Of a stretch of DNA of 44,618 nt, positions 9,940 through 17,139 are shown piece by piece. A program made the translations under genes and the position numbers. The notes beneath the pieces are model-generated. The model ran no database searches. It saw nothing but the letters and a program-made list of their open reading frames with translations, and was not told the DNA's origin. This DNA comes from Bacteroidota bacterium (GTDB taxonomy: Bacteria > Bacteroidota > Bacteroidia > Chitinophagales > Chitinophagaceae): positions 1 to 44,618 of the forward strand of contig JABDGS010000023.1 in assembly GCA_013285915.1 (NCBI GenBank), written 5' to 3'. Each line of letters opens with the position of its first letter. The first letter of the stretch is position 1.

Positions 9940-12276
9940 CTACTGCATCCTCGGGTCTGGTGTGCTTTTCAGCACATATTCTTTTGGAGGTTCAGCGCCA
10001 AGCAGGTTTTTTACAAAGTAATCCCAGCGGCGGCGCATCATGTATGATGAGTACGCGCCATAACCATGCTGGCTGTTGGGATATACCACCAGGTCAAAAT
10101 CTTTATTGGCTTTTTCAAGCGCTTCAACCACCAGCATCGTGTTTGTTGGCGGCACGTTATTATCCATCAAACCATGTGCAAGCAATAGTTTGCCCTTTAA
10201 GTTCTTGGCATAGTTCTCATTTGCCTGCGCATCGTAGTTGCTGTTAGCTGCAAGACCATCATAACGCTCACCCCAATCATCTTCATAATTGCGGTTATCA
10301 TGGTTACCGCTTTCTGATATACCTACTTTAAAAAAGTCAGGATAGCGGAACATAGCCGTACCGGTTGCAAAGCCGCCACCCGAGTGCCCCCAAATACCCA
10401 CGCGGTTTGTATCAATATAGCCGTATTTTGCAGCAAGCTGGCGTATGCCGGCAATTTGGTCGGGTATGGTATTATCGGCCATGTTACCGTAGCTCATATC
10501 ATGAAAACTTTTGCTGCGCAGCGGATTGCTGGTACCTTCAATAGCAACTACAATAAAACCCAATTCAGCAAGCGCCTGGTTATCACCCCTTGCAGAGGCA
10601 AAACCCCAGTTGCCTACGCTGCCACCCTGCGGGCCGGGATAGATATAATCAACTATGGGATATTTTTTATTAGCGTCAAGCGTAGTTGGGGTAAACATTA
10701 AACCGTAAATATTTGTTTGCCCGTCGTGGGCTTTTAAGGTTACGGGTATGGGTGCATGCCAGCCTGTTGCAACAAGCCTTGACACATCTGTTTTATCCAC
10801 GTTACAAACAAGCTTGCCATCCATAGTACGTAATTCCGTAACCGGCGGTACATCAGGCTTACTGTAGGTATCAACAATATACTCACCCGTTGGTGAAAAC
10901 GTTACTGTGTGGTTACCTGCCGCCGGTGTAAGCACCGTAAGGCCCTTGCCATCAAAACCCACTTTATACAACTGCCCAAAGTAGGGGTTTTCAGCCTCGC
11001 CGCCATCAGCTATAAAATACAATACACGGTTTTTTTCATCCACTTTAACAAGCCTAGTTACAGCCCAATCGCCCTTTGTTATTTGGTTTTTTAGTTTACC
11101 GGTGTTGGCATCATACAAATAAAGATGGCCCCAGTTATCACGCTCACTGTACCATATTATCTCGTTGGTTTTATGCAGGTAACGCCAGTTAATAGCACCC
11201 TGCCCGCTTTCAAACTGTGTGGCAACATTCTCTTCAAACACGTCGCGTACCGCACCTGTTGCGGGATCAGCTATCCTGAATTTTTCATTTTTATGGTCAC
11301 GGCTTGTTGATACAAAAGCCAGCTGTTCGCCATCGCTCCAGTCGTTATCATCAAATGTGCCGCTGCTGGCAATATCATCGCTAAGCGTTGCACGGTGCGG
11401 GTCCGGCGGTATTTGCAGGGTTATAACTTTTGGAACATCCACGTTAATAATAACCCTTGTTATCATGGGTATATCCTTGTCGCCCGGCAGCGGGTATTTC
11501 CACGCCTTTAATGTTGGCTTGCCCACGTTTGTGGTAACAAGGTACATGTCGCTAACATTGCGCTGGTCCTGCTTAAAGGTTGATATCTTCTTTGAGTCAG
11601 GCGACCATTGTAATATAGGCCGGTCGCTGGTCTTCCACCCCGCATTATCTGTTGAATAGCCAAAATCCTTTACACCGTCTGTGGTAAGCTGCGTTTCCTG
11701 TTTGGTTGCAACATCCCTTACCCACAAATTATAATCTTTTATAAATGCCGATAGTTTTCCATCAGGGCTGGCTACCTCGTTACCGCCGCCAGCAAACCTT
11801 CTTCCGCCGCCGCTGGTAATGCCTTCCCTGCCCTGTTTTGCGGGTGTGTTATTTTCGGCAACCGTGCCAGCTGCAACATCATAACCCCATTGCTTGCCAT
11901 TTGCTTTGAATATTACTGTTTTGCCGTCGTCTGAAAAACTGATGCTGTTAAACGGCAGCTTATCCGCATTGTATTGTGCACCTGCCGCTGCTGATAGTGC
12001 GGCTGCGAGTTTTTGGTGGTCAAAGGCGGGGGCGCTTGTTTTTTTGGCAGGGTCAACCAGTATAAACCCGTAGCCTTTGGGCGTAAGCGCGCGAAACCAA
12101 AACTTATCGCCGGGCAACCATTCAGGGCGAATGCCCCCATGATCAACAAACTGGTCGGTATTGTACGCTAAAAAACTTTCAGCGCGCTGGTAATCTTTTA
12201 CTGACAGTGAGGTTTGCTGGGCTTGTGCAGATATAGCTATTGCAGCAGCCAGCGCAGGTAATACGTATTTTCTCAT
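9940..12276 (-). CDS. Dipeptidyl peptidase IV-type S9 serine peptidase
   Basis: An exported prolyl-oligopeptidase-family exopeptidase of 778 residues that removes dipeptides from peptides, usually after proline. A Sec signal (RKYVLPALAAAIAISAQA) fixes the start at 12276; the open frame runs 14 codons further upstream but those do not look like a signal. Residues ~25-500 are the DPP IV beta-propeller. The catalytic domain has S632 in WGHSGGGFATG, D705 in AHGLMDNNVPP and H737 in NSQHGYG. The nucleophile motif GHSGGG differs from the usual GWSYGG, a variant that I believe occurs in some Bacteroidota S9 enzymes. It probably acts in the periplasm on peptides brought in for food. Single-gene unit. 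Confidence 0.93.
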   Translation of the reverse strand: MRKYVLPALAAAIAISAQAQQTSLSVKDYQRAESFLAYNTDQFVDHGGIRPEWLPGDKFWFRALTPKGYGFILVDPAKKTSAPAFDHQKLAAALSAAAGAQYNADKLPFNSISFSDDGKTVIFKANGKQWGYDVAAGTVAENNTPAKQGREGITSGGGRRFAGGGNEVASPDGKLSAFIKDYNLWVRDVATKQETQLTTDGVKDFGYSTDNAGWKTSDRPILQWSPDSKKISTFKQDQRNVSDMYLVTTNVGKPTLKAWKYPLPGDKDIPMITRVIINVDVPKVITLQIPPDPHRATLSDDIASSGTFDDNDWSDGEQLAFVSTSRDHKNEKFRIADPATGAVRDVFEENVATQFESGQGAINWRYLHKTNEIIWYSERDNWGHLYLYDANTGKLKNQITKGDWAVTRLVKVDEKNRVLYFIADGGEAENPYFGQLYKVGFDGKGLTVLTPAAGNHTVTFSPTGEYIVDTYSKPDVPPVTELRTMDGKLVCNVDKTDVSRLVATGWHAPIPVTLKAHDGQTNIYGLMFTPTTLDANKKYPIVDYIYPGPQGGSVGNWGFASARGDNQALAELGFIVVAIEGTSNPLRSKSFHDMSYGNMADNTIPDQIAGIRQLAAKYGYIDTNRVGIWGHSGGGFATGTAMFRYPDFFKVGISESGNHDNRNYEDDWGERYDGLAANSNYDAQANENYAKNLKGKLLLAHGLMDNNVPPTNTMLVVEALEKANKDFDLVVYPNSQHGYGAYSSYMMRRRWDYFVKNLLGAEPPKEYVLKSTPDPRMQ

Positions 12277-12638
12277 GTGTTTAAAACTTGAAATGTTATC
12301 AATTGCCGGAAAGCGCAAAATAAGTTATTTCTTATTTATACAATTTATGGTATAGATGAACGGTTAATGGCAACTAATATCTGTAAGCTTTGGGGAAATG
12401 AGCAAGTATTTCGGTAGAATGAGGAGATTTGGGCAGTTAGCGGGCACTTGGTTTTCTAAATATGCTATGCTTAGTCCTCAACAAGTGGGAAGTCCGAAAA
12501 ATCTGAGATATACCGGGTTAAGTCAAACCCGGAACATTCGATCCTGTTGTCTGCAAAATATGAAAAATATAAGTTTAAATTTCCTTCATGTGCTGACCCA
12601 ACATTGCCATTTTGAAAAAGGTCGAGCAAATAATCCTG
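12277..12638. other. Gene-free stretch with a GC-rich hairpin at 12513-12532
   Basis: No supportable gene is seen in these 362 bases. The only clear structure is CCGGGTT-AAGTCA-AACCCGG at 12513-12532, a perfect 7-bp stem, about 106 bases beyond the end of the minus-strand nuclease-like gene. It lacks a T-run on either side. Confidence 0.5.
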
Positions 12639-12950
12639 TCATATAATTACGGGCCTGGTCCACTGGCTGTTATGCCTTACAATAAATACATAGTGAACCG
12701 GTATATTGGCTACGTTGCGGAGTTGAGGCAGCAATATATTAAACTGACCGCTAAAGCTGCTCTGTCTAACCGTAGAAGTGGAAGTTTTAACCTGCACCCG
12801 CCTTAGTGTACCGTTGTCATCCTGCACCACAAAAATATCATCGCCAATATCAACTTCCGGTATTGCTACATTCCAGCCACGCGTTAAAAATTCCGACATT
12901 ACAGTAAGATGCCCTGCTTTACCTAAATAAAGAGGATAGTTCTTTTTCAC
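12639..12950 (-). CDS. Small PD-(D/E)XK nuclease-like protein
   Basis: 103 residues. The pattern fits the compact PD-(D/E)XK fold seen in small standalone nuclease-like proteins: GKAGHLTVMSEFLTRGWNV (helix with E20), then VDIGDDIFVV (the D of the core), then RVQVKTS (the Q-V-K that carries the catalytic lysine). The order E...D...QxK and the spacing agree with the fold, so catalytic residues appear intact. Target is unknown: such proteins include restriction, repair and resolvase-like enzymes. It overlaps the upstream gene by four bases (ATGA), so the two are translationally coupled. I could not match it to a named family with certainty. Confidence 0.62.
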   Translation of the reverse strand: MKKNYPLYLGKAGHLTVMSEFLTRGWNVAIPEVDIGDDIFVVQDDNGTLRRVQVKTSTSTVRQSSFSGQFNILLPQLRNVANIPVHYVFIVRHNSQWTRPVII

Positions 12951-13246
12951 GCAGTTAATTTGTGCTTGTGCAAAACATTACCCGTTTGGGTATCAACAAA
13001 AAGGATCTCATCTATTTTGTTATTCATGTCATGCTGGTCATCAATACCAAGCAAGGCAGGATAAATGTAATTTTCAAGCCTGCCATAATACACTTCAAAA
13101 TCGCTTTTTGTATCGTATGCTACGAAAATATTATTTGCAGGATGGGAGTTTGCAAACAGGCTTCGTATCAACTGCCTTGTAGACGGTGCAATGCTAAAAG
13201 TATAGCCGTCAATCTGCTTGTTTACATTAATTTTAATAGCTTCCAT
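12947..13246 (-). CDS. Unknown 99-residue protein coupled to the nuclease-like gene
   Basis: I do not recognise this family. The chosen start at 13246 gives MEAIKINVNKQIDGYTFSI; the frame continues 19 codons upstream, but the region there is divergent promoter sequence shared with the antitoxin gene. The protein has no signal peptide or membrane segment. It is mixed alpha/beta with an acidic middle (DDQHDMNNKIDEIL) and aromatic-rich strand VYYGRLENYIYPALL. Its stop overlaps the start of the nuclease-like gene by four bases. It could be an inhibitor, a partner subunit or simply a chromosomal orphan; nothing in the sequence decides this. Confidence 0.6.
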   Translation of the reverse strand: MEAIKINVNKQIDGYTFSIAPSTRQLIRSLFANSHPANNIFVAYDTKSDFEVYYGRLENYIYPALLGIDDQHDMNNKIDEILFVDTQTGNVLHKHKLTA

Positions 13247-13343
13247 TATACGATGCTTTCGCTGTAAAGATAAGCAATTATAGCTAAAGCAATTTGGCCG
13301 CATGAAACCGAGAAGGCCGCCGCTAAATTTTTGTATCTTTAAA

Positions 13344-13351
13344 TATATTTG
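13344..13351 (+). promoter_or_regulatory. Candidate -7 box of the toxin-antitoxin operon
   Basis: TATATTTG matches TAnnTTTG and ends seven bases before the antitoxin ATG, which would give a leaderless or nearly leaderless transcript. No TTTG at the proper -33 spacing was found (one at 13330 is too close). Confidence 0.35.
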
Positions 13352-13358
13352 TTTTGAT

Positions 13359-13613
13359 ATGGAACAATTGATAATTGAGGTAAGCTCGCCCGGAACATCG
13401 GCCGCTATTAAAGAATTCGTAAGCCGTTTTGACGACGCCGCTATTTCTGTTCAGGAAGAGCATGATGACGATTATTATAAGGATTTGTATGGGGTAGATA
13501 AAATGACTTTTGAAAACAACCTGAACATAGGCCTGGCGCAGACTGTATTAGGCATTACAAAAAACTGGAATGATGTGAAGGCCGAACTGGTGGCCAAAAT
13601 AACAGCCAAATGA
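13359..13613 (+). CDS. Antitoxin of a type II toxin-antitoxin pair
   Basis: 84 residues, acidic, with an aspartate/glutamate-rich patch (VQEEHDDDYYKDLYG). The start at 13359 is chosen because it follows the -7-like box and gives MEQLIIEV; 19 in-frame codons upstream look non-coding. The sequence does not show a clear HTH or ribbon-helix-helix and I cannot name its family. Its role is read from position: it precedes a ParE/RelE-fold gene with a four-base overlap, which is the standard antitoxin-first order. It would neutralise the toxin and repress the operon. Confidence 0.78.
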   Translation: MEQLIIEVSSPGTSAAIKEFVSRFDDAAISVQEEHDDDYYKDLYGVDKMTFENNLNIGLAQTVLGITKNWNDVKAELVAKITAK

Positions 13614-13921
13614 GGGTTATAGAGCTTTCACAACACGCCCAGGAAAGACTACAGGAAATAACCGACTATTATTTACTGCATGAGAGTGTAGAAAGGACTT
13701 TAAGGGTAATAAACTCATTTGACGAGGCTTTTGCCGCTATCAGCGAAAGACCGCTTTTCCATAAAAAGTACATCTCTCACCAATTTCATAATCTCGATAT
13801 CCGTGTTTACCTGCACTATAAAACGTTTCACATATACTTCGTTATCTATCCCGAAAGTATAAAAATCGCAGAAATATTCCACCTGAAAAGAGAATCAGGA
13901 AAAGTTGAGTTAAAGCTGTAA
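13610..13921 (+). CDS. ParE/RelE-family toxin
   Basis: 103 residues with the ParE/RelE-fold layout: an N-terminal strand MRVIELSQHAQERLQEI, two helices, then a basic beta-sheet with ERPLFHKKYISHQ and DIRVYLHYKTFHIYFVIYPESIKIAEIFHLKR. The pattern of strand-strand-D/R motif (LDIRVYLHYKTFHIYFVI) is typical of plasmid-stabilisation-type toxins. The C-terminal strand carries FHLKRE. ParE-type members inhibit gyrase and RelE-type members cut ribosomal mRNA; the sequence does not settle which. It overlaps the antitoxin gene (ATGA) and ends before a strong dyad at 13977. Confidence 0.85.
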   Translation: MRVIELSQHAQERLQEITDYYLLHESVERTLRVINSFDEAFAAISERPLFHKKYISHQFHNLDIRVYLHYKTFHIYFVIYPESIKIAEIFHLKRESGKVELKL

Positions 13922-13976
13922 TGATCGGCTTCTCAGCAAATTCAATCATTTTAAAACCAATCGTGTTAAATCAATA

Positions 13977-14008
13977 ATGTTAACCGCATATATATGCGGT
14001 TTAACATG
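13977..14008. terminator. Long AT-flanked hairpin between converging genes
   Basis: ATGTTAACCGCATAT faces ATATGCGGTTTAACAT, a near-perfect dyad (one bulged base). It lies between the toxin gene on the plus strand and the lipoprotein gene on the minus strand. Outer copies of AATC-R-TGTTAAA type (13959 region) add a second layer. There is no T-run, so it is a hairpin that could end both transcripts or be a protein-binding site. Confidence 0.55.
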
Positions 14009-14063
14009 ATTGAAATATAGGTTTTAGAAACTTATAGGTCTGTGCCTTTACTTATACAAGTTA

Positions 14064-14558
14064 TTACAACTTTGCAAGCGTAATAACAATACTGCCCGTT
14101 TTACCCTGGTACTTAATGGGATACTTTAAGGTGAATGACGATTTGGAGAGCTGTGTTATTTCAGCAATGTATAGTGTAAACCTGTCAGTTAAAATGCCTT
14201 TTGGTGCACCATACCGGTAAAATTGCAGGTAGTGCGATTTTCCCTTTAGGGTTACCACTTCCCAGGTTATTTTGCGCACGCCTTTTACGCAGGCGGCAGA
14301 ATCGCTGCTGTTAATAGTGTACGCACCGCTGCCCTCTTCGTAAAAACTCCATTTACTGTCCTTAAGGCATTGCATATTTACATCTTCAAAAACGGGTGCG
14401 TTTATTGGGGTACCAGCAATATCTCCTTCAACATTTATATCGCTTATCTTCCAGTCGTTCTTTATCTTAACGTTTGTTGAAACCTGGTATGGTGCTGCGC
14501 AGGAATACAGCAAAACGGGTAATAAAAAAAGCAGGTATATATAGTGCCTTGTTTTCAT
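14064..14558 (-). CDS. Small lipocalin-like lipoprotein
   Basis: 164 residues with a lipoprotein signal: MKTRHYIYLLFLLPVLLYSC, lipobox LLYSC with the cysteine at 20. The mature part is beta-rich with a W in DSKWSFYEEGSG and ITWEVV, then YLQFYRY and FTLYIAEI, which is the look of a Bacteroidota lipocalin-like domain protein. The family assignment is by eye. It is anchored in the outer or inner membrane. It follows the OmpA-family gene on the same strand after 25 bases, so the two are probably one operon. Confidence 0.75.
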   Translation of the reverse strand: MKTRHYIYLLFLLPVLLYSCAAPYQVSTNVKIKNDWKISDINVEGDIAGTPINAPVFEDVNMQCLKDSKWSFYEEGSGAYTINSSDSAACVKGVRKITWEVVTLKGKSHYLQFYRYGAPKGILTDRFTLYIAEITQLSKSSFTLKYPIKYQGKTGSIVITLAKL

Positions 14559-14583
14559 GTGTTTTTGGTTTCGGCTACGGAAG

Positions 14584-15675
14584 CTATTTTTTCAATATTT
14601 TAAATTCAACCCTGCGGTTACGGTTGCGGTCTGCCTGCGATCTTTCAGGGTAAACTATGCGCCTTCTCGATCCAAACCCTTTTAAAAACTGCACCCTTTC
14701 GCGGGCAATACCGTTTTGTACAAGATAATCTGCAACAGCCTGTGCCCTTGCATAGCTAAGGTTAAACTGGTGGGTATCAAAATCAAGCGCATCCTCGGCC
14801 AGAGAATCTGTACAGCATACATGGCCTTGTACCTCCAGCTCAAGCGTCGGGCGGGTTTTCATTACTTCCAGTACAGCTTTTAATGGTGAGGCAGCTTCCT
14901 TTACAAACACATGGCGCCCTTCAACAAAGTATATAGTGTGCAGTACAAACGACTGGCCTGTTTGGGCATGTTTTATCACCTCAAGTATACGCTGTGCAAG
15001 CCCATGGTCAATTTCACCTGTGGGTACAGTTTCTTTTACTTCAATAACTGTATCGGGCACTACTGGCTCAATTTTAATGGTCGCAGCAGGTGATGATGTT
15101 ACTACCGGTGGCGCAATTATAACCTGCTGTGGCTTTGGGGTATCTTTTTTTACCTCCACTGGTGGCGGCGGTGCGGGTTTTACAGTATCTTTTGGCGGCG
15201 GCACAACTACGGGTTTTGGTTTTACCGTATCAACCGGTTTGGGTTGTGGCGCAACAGCTTTAAGCGGCGATATAACATAGCAGGTAAGTATAACCACCCT
15301 GTTGTTTTGGTGCGCCGCTTCGGTGGTACCAATATCAAGCAGTTTGCGTTTGCCAAATGCATTAATATGTGTTTCTGTTGTTTTTTGCAGGCCGTTGGTA
15401 AGCAGGTAGTTTTGAACAGATTTCGCGCGGTTTAATGCCAGCACATCGTTATAAGCAACGCTGGCACGGCTGTCAGTAAACGCTTCAATATTTATCCAGG
15501 TAATTTCTTTGTGATGGGCGATAAAATCGTCCAGGATGTTTTTAGCACCTGGAGATATATTGTATTTATCCAGCGCAAAAAAAACTTTTACTTTAATGGA
15601 ATCCGCCTGCTGGGCATGCAAACCGCTAAAACTATACAACAGGGCAATTAGCAATACAAACCTGTATTTGGCCAT
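14584..15675 (-). CDS. Protein with two OmpA-like domains and a proline-rich linker
   Basis: 363 residues with a signal peptide (about 1-21). There are two OmpA-C-like peptidoglycan-binding domains: residues ~25-130 (VKVFFALDKYNISPGAKNIL, then EAFTDSRAS and ALNRAKSVQNYLL) and ~235-363 (IYFVEGRHVF, GHVCCTDSL, LSYARAQAVADYLV, DRNRNRRVEF). Between them is a PKPVV/PPPKDTVKPAPPPPVE linker of about 80 residues. The second domain keeps the D and R residues expected for diaminopimelate binding; the first has the D in FTDSRAS. A two-headed periplasmic wall-binding linker fits; no beta-barrel is present, so it is not a pore. It leads the two-gene operon with the lipoprotein. Confidence 0.85.
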   Translation of the reverse strand: MAKYRFVLLIALLYSFSGLHAQQADSIKVKVFFALDKYNISPGAKNILDDFIAHHKEITWINIEAFTDSRASVAYNDVLALNRAKSVQNYLLTNGLQKTTETHINAFGKRKLLDIGTTEAAHQNNRVVILTCYVISPLKAVAPQPKPVDTVKPKPVVVPPPKDTVKPAPPPPVEVKKDTPKPQQVIIAPPVVTSSPAATIKIEPVVPDTVIEVKETVPTGEIDHGLAQRILEVIKHAQTGQSFVLHTIYFVEGRHVFVKEAASPLKAVLEVMKTRPTLELEVQGHVCCTDSLAEDALDFDTHQFNLSYARAQAVADYLVQNGIARERVQFLKGFGSRRRIVYPERSQADRNRNRRVEFKILKK

Positions 15676-15784
15676 AAGGAACAGTAGTTTTTTAGTACGG
15701 ATTATTTTTTAGAAGCGTAAAAGTACACCATTGCTTTGTGGGGCGGCCTTAAAAAAGGATAAATACATATTAGGAAAAAATTAA

Positions 15785-16909
15785 TTACGCCGCAAACAGT
15801 TCCGCAGCAATGCCGTCAGCAAACAGGCGCCCGCTGTTGGTAAGTACAAGGCTGTTGTTAATTAAAATAACCTGGCCGTTACTTAAAAAAACAAATGCGC
15901 CATTTTTTACCCGCTCAGCTTCAGCCAGCCCCCAATGCTGCTGTATGCGTTGCAGTGAAAGGCCTTCCATGGTTCTAAGGCTGGTCATTATATACTCGTT
16001 TAACTGCTGGGCAGGCGTAAGCACTTCTATTTCAAATGGAACGGCGCTATTTTCAAGGCTTTGTATGTACAGGGCGTTATTAGCAATATTCCATTGACGG
16101 CTGCCGCCATTGAACGAATGTGCAGCTGGCCCCAAACCAATATAGTGTTTGCCCTGCCAGTAACTGCTGTTATGCCTGCTGCGCATACCGGGTTTTGCAA
16201 AGTTAGATATCTCATAATGCTCATACCCGGCTTCGTTAAGCCATTGCATTAACAACTCAAAATGCCTGCTCTGCTTTTCAGCATCAACATTGGCTATTTT
16301 GTTGGTGGCAATCATTTTTTCAAGCGCCGTTTTAGGCTCAACAGTTAATGCGTAGCACGACAGGTGGGGAATATTGAGTGATATGGCTATTTGCACATTA
16401 TGCTGCCACTGTTCGTCAGTAAGGGTTGGTGTACCATAAATAAGGTCGATAGTGATGTTATCAAAGCCTGCTTCTTGTGCCAATTGTATACTTTGCAAAG
16501 CCTGCTCAGCAGTGTGTGCCCTGTTCATCCACTGCAGGTCTTCCTCAAAAAAAGATTGTATGCCTATGCTTAAACGATTAATTCCAATAGCTTTCCAGGC
16601 GGCAAGTTTTTCGGCGGTAATATCGTCAGGGTTTGTTTCAAGGGTAATTTCTGCATCGTCATCTACTTTAAATAACTCCCGCATGCTGTCAACCTGCAAT
16701 TGTAAATCTGCAATGGGCAATAACGATGGCGTTCCACCGCCGAAATAAATGGTGCTTATATCTTCATACAAGTAATCTTTTCTTAATTGCGCTTCTTTAA
16801 TAATGGCCTGTACCATCGCCGGCATGTTGCCGGTGGTTGTAGAAAAATGGAAGTTACAGTAATGGCAGGCTTTTCTGCAAAAAGGTATATGTATATAAAT
16901 GCCGGCCAT
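15785..16909 (-). CDS. hemW: Radical SAM heme chaperone HemW
   Basis: 374 residues in the oxygen-independent coproporphyrinogen-oxidase-like family. The radical SAM cysteines are C11, C15 and C18 in CRKACHYC, followed by CNFHFS. The chosen start at 16909 gives MAGIYIHIPFC, the standard HemW N-terminus; the open frame begins 16 codons earlier in unrelated sequence. The blocks IYFGGGTPSLL, TLETNPDDIT, GINRLSIGIQSF and ISNFAKPG are all in place, and the C-terminal domain is intact. Members called HemN carry an extra N-terminal part and this does not. HemW is known to hand heme to target proteins. Single-gene unit. Confidence 0.92.
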   Translation of the reverse strand: MAGIYIHIPFCRKACHYCNFHFSTTTGNMPAMVQAIIKEAQLRKDYLYEDISTIYFGGGTPSLLPIADLQLQVDSMRELFKVDDDAEITLETNPDDITAEKLAAWKAIGINRLSIGIQSFFEEDLQWMNRAHTAEQALQSIQLAQEAGFDNITIDLIYGTPTLTDEQWQHNVQIAISLNIPHLSCYALTVEPKTALEKMIATNKIANVDAEKQSRHFELLMQWLNEAGYEHYEISNFAKPGMRSRHNSSYWQGKHYIGLGPAAHSFNGGSRQWNIANNALYIQSLENSAVPFEIEVLTPAQQLNEYIMTSLRTMEGLSLQRIQQHWGLAEAERVKNGAFVFLSNGQVILINNSLVLTNSGRLFADGIAAELFAA

Positions 16910-16926
16910 GTAGTAGTGTTGAGCCT

Positions 16927-16934
16927 GCAAAAAT
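16927..16934 (-). promoter_or_regulatory. Candidate -7 box for hemW
   Basis: On the minus strand this reads TATTTTTG (TAnnTTTG), 17 bases before the start codon. No -33 TTTG stands at the right distance. Confidence 0.25.
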
Positions 16935-17139
16935 AGGATGGGAATAATAAATAACACTATTGATGCAGCATCGGAGTTTCGCGAAGTTTGAAACAGGGTC
17001 GCCCAGAAATTCGCGTCATTATAATTTTCTCTTACTTTCCAATTACTTTAACACCCCTCATTTTGTAACTATTAAATAATAATAAGCACTTGTTGTGTGT
17101 GGCAAGCTTTGCTTACTTTCATCCCCTTATTTATTAACT

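Noticed and set aside
12398..12646. An 82-codon plus-strand frame in the gap after the DPP IV gene
   Set aside because: It has no domain, and it overlaps the nuclease-like gene end on the other strand; the gap holds only a hairpin.
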